49,909 nucleotides of DNA from Pseudomonadota bacterium. GTDB lineage: Bacteria > Bdellovibrionota > UBA1018 > CAIMNF01. The notes beneath the pieces are model-generated. The model was given only the letters and a program-made list of their open reading frames with translations. It did not search any database and was not told the DNA's origin. Positions 8,059-15,313 of the stretch are shown here, piece by piece. How positions within the stretch are numbered: position 1 is the first letter of the stretch; the number at the start of each line of letters is the position of its first letter. The translations under genes and the position numbers were made by a program. The DNA lies in assembly GCA_027486675.1 (NCBI GenBank), contig JAIXOQ010000026.1:1-49909 (forward strand), written 5' to 3'.

Positions 8059-8956
8059 CTATGGCCACCTCAAACCACTTCGACCACTTCAACATGGCAG
8101 CCCTTTTTTCGGGCAGATAGTCGTATCGGTCATAGTGCTTGCTCGACACGTCACCATCAGAATGGTTTTGCAATCGGTCACGCTCTTGCTTGGGGATGCC
8201 GATTTGCCCTGCTAACGTTTTCCATGTGCGCCGCAAATCCCGTGGCGTGAAATGCTCCACATCGTTTTGGGCGCAGAACCTACCGACCACCACCCTCAAC
8301 GTGTGGTCACGTAGCGGCAGATACAGCCCTCGTTCATCAGGCTCAATGCGGTGCAAAATCTCCGCTGCCTGAATGTTGATTGGAATAACGTGCGGTCTGC
8401 CGGGCTTTGTGGTTGGCCACTCGATTGTCATGTGCCGCCAATTCACCATGCTCCGATGGATGCGGCATATTTCCTCCACCCGTTGCCCCGTAGCGGCAAT
8501 CATCTGCAATGCCTTGTAGGCGAGTGGGTTGATGTTTCGATTGGGGTTCTTCTCCCCTCCTCCCTGCTCCAACCATGCCCAAAACTTTTGCAGCTCCTCT
8601 ACGGTGAGCCACCGTTCCCCTGCTACTTTGGGTTCGGACTTGATGTTTGCCGCAGGGTTGTGGGTGATGCCGTACTTTGCCGAAACGGTGCTGCGATAAT
8701 CGTTTTGGGCTTCCAATACCCAACCGTAGGCGGCTCGAACATAGCAGCGCATGTGGTCTGCCATGCTTGCCTTGCCTTGGGAGTAAACAGGGCGAATGGC
8801 TTCAACGATGTCGGATGCCGTCACCTTGTTTGCCGGCTTGCTCCCGATGGCAGCGGCTACCCTTGCGAGCGTTTTGCGCACATCCTCTGCGCTGCGTTTC
8901 TGTTGCGATTTTAGCGCATCGGCATAGTCGTTGAATAAATCCACTAGCTGCGCCAT
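8039..8956 (-). CDS. int: Tyrosine integrase, core-binding and catalytic domains
   Basis: This 305-aa frame holds the core-binding (SAM-like) and catalytic domains of a phage tyrosine recombinase. Catalytic features are present: Arg in AATGQRVEEICR, FTPRDLRRTWKT (the usual His of box II is Arg), an NHSDGDVSSKHYDRYDYL segment with the nucleophilic Tyr in HYDRY, and KRAAMLKWSKWF after it. The ATG at 8956 falls exactly where the core-binding domain begins (MAQLVDLFNDYADAL). The N-terminal arm-binding domain lies upstream in the same frame at 8981-9265, separated by one TAG. It may be translated separately, by readthrough, or be part of a broken gene. The catalytic domain shows no decay. Confidence 0.85.
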   Translation of the reverse strand: MAQLVDLFNDYADALKSQQKRSAEDVRKTLARVAAAIGSKPANKVTASDIVEAIRPVYSQGKASMADHMRCYVRAAYGWVLEAQNDYRSTVSAKYGITHNPAANIKSEPKVAGERWLTVEELQKFWAWLEQGGGEKNPNRNINPLAYKALQMIAATGQRVEEICRIHRSMVNWRHMTIEWPTTKPGRPHVIPINIQAAEILHRIEPDERGLYLPLRDHTLRVVVGRFCAQNDVEHFTPRDLRRTWKTLAGQIGIPKQERDRLQNHSDGDVSSKHYDRYDYLPEKRAAMLKWSKWFEVAIEKRNPR

Positions 8957-8980
8957 TTCGGGCTGCTGCTGCGAACGCCA

Positions 8981-9265
8981 CTAGCCGTTTCGATATTCCT
9001 CCCGTGCATCCTGCAATGACAGGTCGGGGAAGTTGCCCAACTTCGTCAGGCGTTTGCGCCCATTCTCAAACCGTTGCGCATACCATTCGGCCATAGAGGG
9101 GCGAACCATCAGAACGAGCCGACCCGAACCCCTGCGCCCTCCATCGCTAAGTATCTGAATGTGCTGTGATTTGACTGCCTTCCTGATAGCAGCGTCAGTA
9201 AGCATGGCGGTACCATCTCCGTTGCTAGCGGTAACTGCTGTTGGTTGGGGCTTCGTTTTGCCCAT
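8981..9265 (-). CDS. int: Integrase N-terminal arm-binding domain, ended by in-frame TAG
   Basis: This 94-aa frame matches the N-terminal DNA-binding domain (DUF4102 type) of long phage integrases: LTDAAIRKAVKSQHIQILSDGG, then LVLMVRPSMAEWYAQRFENG and KRLTKLGNFPDLSLQDARE. The frame stops at TAG (8981-8983). Without that codon it would continue through nine residues (WRSQQQPEM) into the catalytic domain with no shift, making a 408-aa protein, the normal family size. ATG at 9265 is the likely start; a TTG precedes it. Confidence 0.75.
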   Translation of the reverse strand: MGKTKPQPTAVTASNGDGTAMLTDAAIRKAVKSQHIQILSDGGRRGSGRLVLMVRPSMAEWYAQRFENGRKRLTKLGNFPDLSLQDAREEYRNG

Positions 9266-9433
9266 CAACAGCTTGTCACGGACTGCTACGGTCTAGGCCG
9301 ATAATTCAGTGATATCAGGCACTTGGCCATGACAACCCGTGAACATCGGTGATGGTAGGAATTGGTAGCGGACAAGTCAAGAGCCATTGAAATGATTTGC
9401 GAAATTGGGTGCTGCTTGCAGTTGCGCTACCGG

Positions 9434-9460
9434 TAAAAAAAATCCCCGCCGAAGCGGGGA
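9434..9460 (-). terminator. Terminator of the minus-strand xis-recT-recE operon
   Basis: Read on the minus strand, TCCCCGC (9460-9454) pairs with GCGGGGA (9449-9443) around a TTCG tetraloop, and eight T residues follow (9442-9435). It lies 42 bp after the excisionase-like gene. The integrase is therefore probably transcribed from its own signal in 9266-9433. That interval contains no gene that I can see and could also hold the phage attachment site, but no clear core repeat was found. Confidence 0.85.
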
Positions 9461-9501
9461 GTTGGTCGGTTAGACTGAGCGGAATAACCGACGGGAGGAA
9501 C

Positions 9502-9708
9502 TTATTTGCGGTATTTGGAGGTGCTAGCCACCGTCCGGTTTTTTTCCCACTCTACGAGGTCATTGAGTGGGTACAGAATGCGTCCACCTACTTTTGTGAA
9601 CGGGGGTGAAATTCCGGCACTTCTCCAATTAGCGAGTGTGCGAACATTTACCCTCCCTTGGTACCGTTCGACTACTTCGTGTGGTGTGAGAAACAATCTA
9701 TCCCCCAT
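9502..9708 (-). CDS. Excisionase-like HTH protein (AlpA/HTH_17 type)
   Basis: This 68-aa protein has a MerR/AlpA-like winged helix-turn-helix: LTPHEVVERYQGRVNVRTLANWRSAGISPP followed by the wing FTKVGGRILYPLNDLVEWE, the usual arrangement of excisionase-family DNA-binding proteins. Proteins of this type bend attachment-site DNA or regulate the integrase. Its position next to the integrase fits a recombination directionality factor. It follows the RecT gene with a 1-bp gap and is the last gene before the minus-strand terminator. Confidence 0.8.
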   Translation of the reverse strand: MGDRLFLTPHEVVERYQGRVNVRTLANWRSAGISPPFTKVGGRILYPLNDLVEWEKNRTVASTSKYRK

Positions 9709-9709
9709 G

Positions 9710-10495
9710 TCACACTAGCTCTTCGTTTTCAGATGTTTCTTCGGTGCTAGCTTCGTTCGTGTCTACATAATTCACATCCTCTACCTGCACATTCTGTACC
9801 GGCGCAGTTACAGGTGTAGATGTAATGACCTGATTGATTCTTTCAACGGGGGAATTTGACTGAGTTTGTGAACCGTGTACGTCAATCACTTCTTCCGTAG
9901 TCTGCATACCCATCATTATTTCAGGGCAATACAACCTACCAAAAAAAGCAGCCGACCGATAACGAAGCATCAAATCAGGCATCGTAGGCCACTTGCTATC
10001 GCTCTTGGTGTACCATCCCTCTAGCACTGCCATTTCGATAGAAACCCACGGTCCTTCAATTGGCTTGCCCGACTTCGTAGCAGTTACAGCCCTGCAAGCT
10101 ATGTCTTGCACCTGTATTGTGCCGGTTTCTTTCTTCCGATTGTTGGCTGCTTTGCTGCCCGTCCAATACGAATACTGAACGTTCTTTTTACCCCTATCCT
10201 GAATTTCAAAGGTCAAGGGTTGGAAACGCCCGCAACTGTTGATGGATGCAATGATGTAAGGGCTACTCCAAGATGGACGACCTTGGATAACGTTGAGGTT
10301 CTGCATCACCATTAGTGGTGAAGCTCCCACCCGATTAGCCATTTCGAGAGCAACAAGCGTGTTGCTCAGATTGTTTTGGTACTCTGCCGGCACCAATGTA
10401 GAAGAGCAGAGAGCCTTAGCAATCCGCTGCGCATGGTCGAAGCTAGTAGCGTTATCGAATACGCCTTGGTTGTGTTTCACGACTTCATTGTTCAT
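9710..10495 (-). CDS. recT: RecT-like single-strand annealing recombinase
   Basis: This 261-aa protein is a probable ssDNA annealase that pairs with the upstream exonuclease for homologous recombination. The region ALEMANRVGASPLMVMQNLNVIQGRPSW is typical of a RecT-like group, as is the later ACRAVTATKSGKPIEGPWVSIEMA-type segment and MPDLMLRYRSAAFFGRLYCPEI near residue 185. The C-terminal tail is acidic and low complexity. An upstream extension of the frame overlaps the RecE gene, so ATG at 10495 is chosen. It lies 34 bp after the exonuclease gene on the same strand. Confidence 0.75.
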   Translation of the reverse strand: MNNEVVKHNQGVFDNATSFDHAQRIAKALCSSTLVPAEYQNNLSNTLVALEMANRVGASPLMVMQNLNVIQGRPSWSSPYIIASINSCGRFQPLTFEIQDRGKKNVQYSYWTGSKAANNRKKETGTIQVQDIACRAVTATKSGKPIEGPWVSIEMAVLEGWYTKSDSKWPTMPDLMLRYRSAAFFGRLYCPEIMMGMQTTEEVIDVHGSQTQSNSPVERINQVITSTPVTAPVQNVQVEDVNYVDTNEASTEETSENEELV

Positions 10496-10529
10496 GTTGT
10501 GTGTGTTTTTATGTGAGTGAATGAATGAC

Positions 10530-11387
10530 TTACGAACGCATCCACGATGGACGCTGAATAGGCTGCACTTGTGTGCTATATCCCGGCCACTGATTGCGGG
10601 CTTTGCATTCCAAGTAAGTAAGCAGGTTGCCACGGTAGGCAACACGCCCATCCATGATGTCCTCTGCTGTGGCGTAGTAGACAGCTACGGCGTATGGCGG
10701 CTCTTTCTCCACTGCGATGAACGCAATGCCATCCCAAGGAGTGCCCTCAATGGCTGCTAGGCCATCGAGTATGAGCGCAGCTTGCACATGGTAGCGGTAG
10801 TTGAAGAACGAACGCCCAAACGCTGCGGGGCTTGCATCGTCGGTGGTCTTTACATCCGTTACCCAACGGATGGATGGATTGAGGAAGTCAGGACGGATTT
10901 TGCAAGGGGCTTGGGTAGTTGGTTCGTTGAAGAAGAACGACTGCTCACGATAGCCCTCGTTGAGTAGATAGGCTGCTCCGGGATGGCTCCATACTGCGTC
11001 ACGCATACGGATGCAGTGTTTGAATTGGTCTGCCGTGAGCATTTCTTTGCCGGCATTGAAGCGTTCCTGTACTGCAAGCCACTCTTTGTATCGTGATGTA
11101 GCTCGTGGCTTTGCTCCTTCAATCTCTTCGCAGATTTTCGCATCGTCGATTGACCAATACTGCGACTTGAAAAGCTCCGGTTCGAGGATGGCGGCATGAA
11201 CAGCCGAACCCAATGCAAGTGCGGGGGTTGGCTCTTTCCGCTCCCGTTCAGGATCGAGATACCTAGCATAATAGTGCGCAGGGCTTTGGCTTATCTCGTC
11301 AAGCCCTGACTTGCTGATGTGGGTGGTGTTGGCGTGGTAGTCCTCATTCGTCATGAGGGATGCGCCGGGATAGGTTTGATTCGTCAT
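10530..11387 (-). CDS. recE: RecE-like exonuclease VIII (PDDEXK family)
   Basis: This 285-aa protein resembles the C-terminal nuclease domain of exodeoxyribonuclease VIII, a 5'-3' exonuclease that creates ssDNA for RecT. Visible family features include SGLDEISQSPAHYYARYL near the N-terminus, PALALGSAVHAAILEPELF (about 54-72), and the catalytic RPDFL...WVTDVKTTDDA (Asp then Asp-x-Lys of the PDDEXK core), followed by YHVQAALILDGL. It is the first gene of the minus-strand operon driven from the divergent promoter region at 11388-11463, and it is partnered by RecT downstream. Confidence 0.85.
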   Translation of the reverse strand: MTNQTYPGASLMTNEDYHANTTHISKSGLDEISQSPAHYYARYLDPERERKEPTPALALGSAVHAAILEPELFKSQYWSIDDAKICEEIEGAKPRATSRYKEWLAVQERFNAGKEMLTADQFKHCIRMRDAVWSHPGAAYLLNEGYREQSFFFNEPTTQAPCKIRPDFLNPSIRWVTDVKTTDDASPAAFGRSFFNYRYHVQAALILDGLAAIEGTPWDGIAFIAVEKEPPYAVAVYYATAEDIMDGRVAYRGNLLTYLECKARNQWPGYSTQVQPIQRPSWMRS

Positions 11388-11463
11388 GCTGTAAAAATTT
11401 TCTCAAAATTAAGGGAAAAGCAATTATATTTGCTGTAAAATTACTCAAATTTCATCAAAAATC
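11388..11463. promoter_or_regulatory. Divergent promoter/operator region
   Basis: This 76-bp gap separates the minus-strand recombination operon from the plus-strand early operon. On the plus strand TATATTTG fits the Bacteroidota -7 consensus TAnnTTTG. On the minus strand there is TAATTTTAC preceded by TTTGA, resembling three plus-strand early promoters. The dyad GTAA-N2-TTAC lies at 11435-11444, between the two starts. The adjacent 63-aa HTH protein is the natural candidate to bind it. This arrangement looks like a lysogeny/lytic switch, but no true CI-sized repressor is visible. Confidence 0.6.
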
Positions 11464-11655
11464 ATGGAAAACACTCTAACTACACTGAAAATCGAGTGCG
11501 TAAAAGCTGGTACCAATCTAACCCAGTTATGCAAAAAGGCGGGCATCAGTCGCACGACTATTGACCGTTGGGAAAAGGAATTACCCAAGTCATTGAAAGT
11601 ATTAGACGCTTTGCGTTTAGCCCTTGAAGAAATTAAAACAGAGAAAAGCGCATGA
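11464..11655 (+). CDS. Small HTH regulator (Cro/XRE-like)
   Basis: This 63-aa protein has a central helix-turn-helix, LTQLCKKAGISRTTIDRWEKE (about 19-39), of XRE/Cro type. It has no dimerisation or cleavage domain, so it is closer to Cro than to CI. It is divergently placed against the RecE operon across a 76-bp regulatory region and overlaps the helicase start by 4 bp (ATGA), so the two are translationally coupled. I infer that it controls the divergent promoters and perhaps other sites with the same dyad. Confidence 0.75.
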   Translation: MENTLTTLKIECVKAGTNLTQLCKKAGISRTTIDRWEKELPKSLKVLDALRLALEEIKTEKSA

Positions 11656-13061
11656 TTACCCTAAGACCGTATCAGGCGGATGCGGTTATGGGCGTAAGAA
11701 ATAGCTATGTTGCCGGCAATAGGGCACCTCTATTGGTACTTCCAACGGGGGGCGGGAAAACTATTGTCTTTAGCCACATATCTGCGACCACCGCATCCCG
11801 TGGCAAGAAAGCCATCATCCTCGTTCACCGTATCGAGCTGCTGCGGCAGACGTTCGAGAAGCTGCAATGGGCAGGCGTTCGGACGGGTATCGTCAACCCG
11901 CATTACACACCCGACATCACAGCACCGGTACAAGTGGCGAGCGTTCAAACGCTAGCCCGTAGGCTGCCGTTTTTGAAACAGTTCAACCCCGACCTGATAG
12001 TGATAGACGAAGCGCATCACGGCACTGCCGGCACATGGCGTACCTGCGTTAATGCCGTGCCTACAGCTCGTGTGTTGGGGGTGACTGCTACTCCCTGCCG
12101 TGGCGATGGCAAAGGGTTGGGAGTGCAGGCAGGCGGCATCTTTGATGACATTGTACAAGGTCCGACTGTGAAAGACCTTATTGCAATGGGCTACCTCGTG
12201 CAGCCGGTAGTGTATGCCCCTACGCAGCGGCTCGATTTTTCCGACATCACCATCACCAAAGGCGACTACGACAAGCACGAGCTGCAGCTAAGGGTAGATA
12301 AGCCAACCATCACGGGCGATGCCGTATCGCACTATCGGAAGTTGGCGCACGGAAGCCCTGCCGTGGTGTTCTGCATATCCATCGAGCATGCCGAACACGT
12401 AGCAGCCGAATTCAGAGCCGCAGGGTATCGAGCGTATGCCGTTGATGGCTCAATGGAGGACTACGAGCGCAAGCGCATCCTTAGCGGGTTGGGCAATGGG
12501 CAAGTGGATGTGGTTTGCTCCTGCGACCTCATATCGGAGGGTACGGACATTCCGGCAATCGGAGCCGCCATACTTTTGCGACCAACCCAATCTACCGGAC
12601 TTTTCCTACAACAAGTCGGGAGAGCGTTGCGACCATGCGAGGGTAAGGAACGGGCGATCATTCTCGACCACGTAGGCAACTGCCTGACGCACGGCATGCC
12701 GGAGGATGACAGAGAGTGGACGTTGGATGGAGAAGAAAAGCGGAAACGGGGAGAAAAGAAAGAACCGAAGCTACCCGTGAAGCAGTGCCCGAAGTGCTAC
12801 GCCATGCACCATCCTGCTCCCGTATGCCCAACGTGTGGGCATGTGTACGAGTTGGACATTCGAGAGGTCAAAACAGTTGATGGAGAGCTGCAACAGGTAA
12901 CGCCAGAAGGAGCCCTGCAAATATCGAAGCAGAAGCGCAAGGAGGTGGCAGCCGCCAAAAGTTTTGAAGAGCTATTCCGTATCGAAAAAGAGCGTGGATA
13001 TAAGCCGGGTTGGGCAAAGCACGTCTATGCAGCTCGTAACGGGAAAGCAATGGGGATATAA
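11652..13061 (+). CDS. SF2 DNA helicase (DEAH type, UvsW/RadD-like) with zinc ribbon
   Basis: This 469-aa superfamily-2 helicase has Walker A PTGGGKT (31-37), DEAH (119-122), TATP (145-148) and motif VI QQVGRALR (320-327). The C-terminal part has a four-cysteine zinc ribbon, CPKC (379-382) and CPTC (392-395). Such phage enzymes remodel forks or recombination intermediates. Its place next to RecE/RecT and just before the replication genes supports a role in recombination-dependent replication or repair. The start ATG overlaps the HTH gene stop. Confidence 0.9.
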   Translation: MITLRPYQADAVMGVRNSYVAGNRAPLLVLPTGGGKTIVFSHISATTASRGKKAIILVHRIELLRQTFEKLQWAGVRTGIVNPHYTPDITAPVQVASVQTLARRLPFLKQFNPDLIVIDEAHHGTAGTWRTCVNAVPTARVLGVTATPCRGDGKGLGVQAGGIFDDIVQGPTVKDLIAMGYLVQPVVYAPTQRLDFSDITITKGDYDKHELQLRVDKPTITGDAVSHYRKLAHGSPAVVFCISIEHAEHVAAEFRAAGYRAYAVDGSMEDYERKRILSGLGNGQVDVVCSCDLISEGTDIPAIGAAILLRPTQSTGLFLQQVGRALRPCEGKERAIILDHVGNCLTHGMPEDDREWTLDGEEKRKRGEKKEPKLPVKQCPKCYAMHHPAPVCPTCGHVYELDIREVKTVDGELQQVTPEGALQISKQKRKEVAAAKSFEELFRIEKERGYKPGWAKHVYAARNGKAMGI

Positions 13062-13063
13062 AA

Positions 13064-13121
13064 ATATTTGGCAGTTTGCAAAATTTGCGTAATTTTACCC
13101 CGAAAATTAAAAACAACAGAT
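13064..13121 (+). promoter_or_regulatory. Early promoter with GTAA-N2-TTAC dyad
   Basis: TTTG at 13067-13070 and TAATTTTA at 13090-13097 are separated by 19 bp, which is the spacing of Bacteroidota -33/-7 elements. The dyad GTAATTTTAC is at 13089-13098. The stretch ATTTGCGTAATTTTAC is shared with the promoters at 18161 and 24446. The leader (AAAACAACxGATATG) is nearly identical to that of the 24483 gene. Confidence 0.65.
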
Positions 13122-13496
13122 ATGAAACACACCCCCGCACCGTGGAGAGTACACAGAACGCAAGATTTGATCGCCATATTTGATAGCGAAGGCAAACAAA
13201 TAGCAAGCTTGTCTTTTAGCCGTCTATTCGAGCAAAGGGATTTTAACGCCCAACGCATAGTTGATTGCGTGAACGCACTTGATGGCATTGAGTTACCAAC
13301 CAATGGTATCCTTAGCAAAGAGAATGCCCACATTTACATTGGACGGCAAGTAGCTGTTTATAGCAGCATCACTCTCCGTTGGAGGCATGGCAAACTAAAT
13401 GCGTTTACCTATAGTGAGTTTATGCGAGGCAGCAGGGATTTTGCCAAGTTATCTGTAATCACTCACAATCAAATACCTGTAAGATATGGAAAGTAA
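13122..13496 (+). CDS. TPxPW-family phage protein 1, unknown function
   Basis: This 124-aa protein begins MKHTPAPWRVHRTQDLIAIFD and contains AQRIVDCVNALDGI. The same pattern (TPxPW near the start, then a residue pair RIV-x-CVNA-x-x-G) occurs in two further genes here (13486 and 18806). Proteins starting HTPxPWxV are common in phage early regions and have no established activity. ATG at 13122 is chosen because it follows the promoter leader. It is the first gene after promoter 13064, and its last 11 bp overlap the next gene. Confidence 0.7.
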   Translation: MKHTPAPWRVHRTQDLIAIFDSEGKQIASLSFSRLFEQRDFNAQRIVDCVNALDGIELPTNGILSKENAHIYIGRQVAVYSSITLRWRHGKLNAFTYSEFMRGSRDFAKLSVITHNQIPVRYGK

Positions 13497-14139
13497 ACAT
13501 ACCCCAACACCGTGGCGAGTAGGCCGAAAATCGCAGCGGTCAATTCTAAGTACTGACGGCATCACACATATTGCGCAGGCATTACCAAACCACGAAGCCG
13601 ACGCAGTTCGTATTGTCGATTGCGTAAACGCTTGCGAAGGGCAGAACCTAATGGATGTGGAGTGCGCAACGGCTCACAAGCAGGCCGTTTTTGTTTGGGA
13701 AACAGAAATGATGAAAGCCATCGGAGAGGATGGCGTTGGCTCGGTTTCAACAGCCATTGCGGAGTTGAAGCAGCAGCGTGACGAGCTACAACGTTGGAAG
13801 AATGAAGCACTAGCTACATTCAATCCGATATTCGATTTTGAGCATCCCAATATGAAGCTAGGCGAAAGCAAAGTAGAATTCATTTTAGCTCTAGCGAAGC
13901 AGCGTGACGCATACGTAGCGCAAGACAAAGAAATCCGAACACTGATTGATGCTGATGAAAACGAAAGCACCTACGACGAAGTTGCTCGATTGAAGGCGCA
14001 ATACGATAAGCTATCCGCTATCGGCAAAAGCCATATAGACAAGGACCTTGAGCGCATTTGCAAACTTAGTGCCGCACTCACCGAAGCAGCCAAGCTACTA
14101 GACGAATGCCAAAATACATATTTTCAAAGCCTTAAATAA
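13486..14139 (+). CDS. TPxPW-family phage protein 2 with coiled-coil extension
   Basis: This 217-aa protein has an N-terminal HTPTPWRVGRKS...AVRIVDCVNACEG module (1-52) paralogous to the preceding gene, then a long charged helical region (ELKQQRDELQRW, about 88-99; ARLKAQYDKLSAIG, about 168-181) likely to form coiled coil. It overlaps the upstream gene by 11 bp. Function unknown. The duplication of a short module with different C-terminal extensions suggests a shared binding domain coupled to different effectors. Confidence 0.7.
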   Translation: MESKHTPTPWRVGRKSQRSILSTDGITHIAQALPNHEADAVRIVDCVNACEGQNLMDVECATAHKQAVFVWETEMMKAIGEDGVGSVSTAIAELKQQRDELQRWKNEALATFNPIFDFEHPNMKLGESKVEFILALAKQRDAYVAQDKEIRTLIDADENESTYDEVARLKAQYDKLSAIGKSHIDKDLERICKLSAALTEAAKLLDECQNTYFQSLK

Positions 14140-14147
14140 CTTGTAAC

Positions 14148-14531
14148 ATGAATATCGAAGTAAACAAATCGTACCGCATCAAAGCGGGAATGTACCATCA
14201 CGGATTTGCAACGGGTGAAATAGTGACGGTGCTTGAAAGGCACAATGAAACCTGCGTTGCTAGCAATGGCGTAATCAACGAAATAGTATTGGCGAGCGAA
14301 CTACAACCAATAGTGGAAGTTATACCGCATCCGCAGCAACGCCCCGAAACCGAAGGATTGCCTACATGGTGCGACCTAGTGCAGCACGAACGCCATACAT
14401 TACTAGGTGAGCTAGTAGATGCGATGATATACAGCGGCAAGGCTGTGCTAGAAGTGCAGCAGCTCGTTGAGAAGTTCAAGACAGCCGGGTATGTGCGCTC
14501 GGTGATATTTCCTGACAAAGAAAATCAGTAG
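14148..14531 (+). CDS. Hypothetical early protein
   Basis: This 127-aa protein is not recognised. The N-terminal half is strand-rich (KSYRIKAGMYHHGFATGEIVTVLER) and resembles a small beta-barrel, and the C-terminal half is helical (GELVDAMIYSGKAVLEVQQLVEKFK). It is in the early operon between two other unknown genes, with a 1-bp gap to the next. Confidence 0.6.
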   Translation: MNIEVNKSYRIKAGMYHHGFATGEIVTVLERHNETCVASNGVINEIVLASELQPIVEVIPHPQQRPETEGLPTWCDLVQHERHTLLGELVDAMIYSGKAVLEVQQLVEKFKTAGYVRSVIFPDKENQ

Positions 14532-14532
14532 T

Positions 14533-14808
14533 ATGAAAATTCAGATAAACCACAAATTCAACGAGGCACTTGAGATTAACGACAAACGGGCTTGCGTCCA
14601 ATACAACTATTCATCGCCATCTAGTAAGCAGTACGACTTTCTGTATTGGATACACTATTTTAATGCCGTAGAAGATGCTAACAGAAATCCTTTCGCAGTA
14701 GCTATTCTGCATTGCAGACCTGCCACCAAGCCACTTGCCGAACGGTTGGCGCATCTGCCAAACCACATGGAAATTATTGCATCACTTCGCAAAAACCCCA
14801 CAGTATGA
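14533..14808 (+). CDS. Hypothetical early protein
   Basis: This 91-aa protein is of unknown function. It has an aromatic-rich central part (KQYDFLYWIHYFNAVED) and ends HMEIIASLRKNPTV. The stop codon overlaps the start of a short membrane-peptide gene (ATGA), so the two are likely to be coupled in translation. Confidence 0.55.
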   Translation: MKIQINHKFNEALEINDKRACVQYNYSSPSSKQYDFLYWIHYFNAVEDANRNPFAVAILHCRPATKPLAERLAHLPNHMEIIASLRKNPTV

Positions 14809-14891
14809 AACCCCAACCCAAGGACATAACACCTACCACATTCATCGTAGCTATGGCGATACTGTTGTGGCTCGCCCACTTTGCGCAATAA
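14805..14891 (+). CDS. Short single-span membrane peptide (28 aa)
   Basis: A short frame begins with an ATG overlapping the previous stop and encodes a 28-residue peptide with a hydrophilic start (MKPQPKDITPTT) and a hydrophobic segment FIVAMAILLWLAHFA. Translational coupling and the good membrane span support it being real, but its length leaves doubt. It ends 19 bp before the nuclease gene. Confidence 0.4.
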   Translation: MKPQPKDITPTTFIVAMAILLWLAHFAQ

Positions 14892-14910
14892 ATGTGACTA
14901 TATTCGCTCC

Positions 14911-15297
14911 ATGAGCGAAACAAAACAAACAATGCCGGCAATTCAGTTGGCAATCGGAAAACACAAGCCCAACGTCAGAGTGTTCCGCAATAACACCGGC
15001 ATGGCTTGGCAAGGGCAGTCTGTGAAAAAGGGCTCCCTTCTTATCATCCAAAATCCTCGTCCCCTCCATGCGGGACTCTGCGAAGGTTCATCCGACCTCA
15101 TAGGGTGGGCATCAGTGGAGATCACTCCCGACATGGTTGGGCGCAAAATAGCTATCTTCACAGCCATCGAAGTGAAGACAGCCACAGGGCGTTCTTCCCC
15201 CGAACAGCGCAACTTCATTCAGCAGGTGCAACAGGCGGGAGGGATAGCCGGCATAGCCCGAAACGAGGAAGACGCTATATCGATGCTCAATCAGTAG
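14911..15297 (+). CDS. VRR-NUC domain nuclease
   Basis: This 128-aa protein is a stand-alone VRR-NUC nuclease of the PDDEXK fold, a family proposed to act as a Holliday-junction or flap nuclease in phages. The motifs are GSSDLIGW (catalytic Asp), [19 protein letters not shown] (the E-x-K core with following S-x-E-Q) and [21 protein letters not shown], the family's conserved C-terminal segment. ATG at 14911 is preceded by TATATTCG, a weak -7-like box. The primase-helicase follows after 16 bp. Confidence 0.88.
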   Translation: MSETKQTMPAIQLAIGKHKPNVRVFRNNTGMAWQGQSVKKGSLLIIQNPRPLHAGLCEGSSDLIGWASVEITPDMVGRKIAIFTAIEVKTATGRSSPEQRNFIQQVQQAGGIAGIARNEEDAISMLNQ

Positions 15298-15313
15298 AAA
15301 AACAAAATCAGCC

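Noticed and set aside
8043-8914. Plus-strand frames opposite the integrase
   Set aside because: They are antisense shadows of a gene with clear recombinase motifs and show no protein family of their own.
8039-9265. Genome-wide recoding of TAG
   Set aside because: TAG is the natural stop of several intact genes (for example those ending at 37872, 39743, 41869 and 49436), and no tRNA with a CTA anticodon is seen.
9266-9433. Attachment site next to the integrase
   Set aside because: The segment is in the right place, but no convincing core with arm repeats could be picked out by eye, so it is not reported as a feature.
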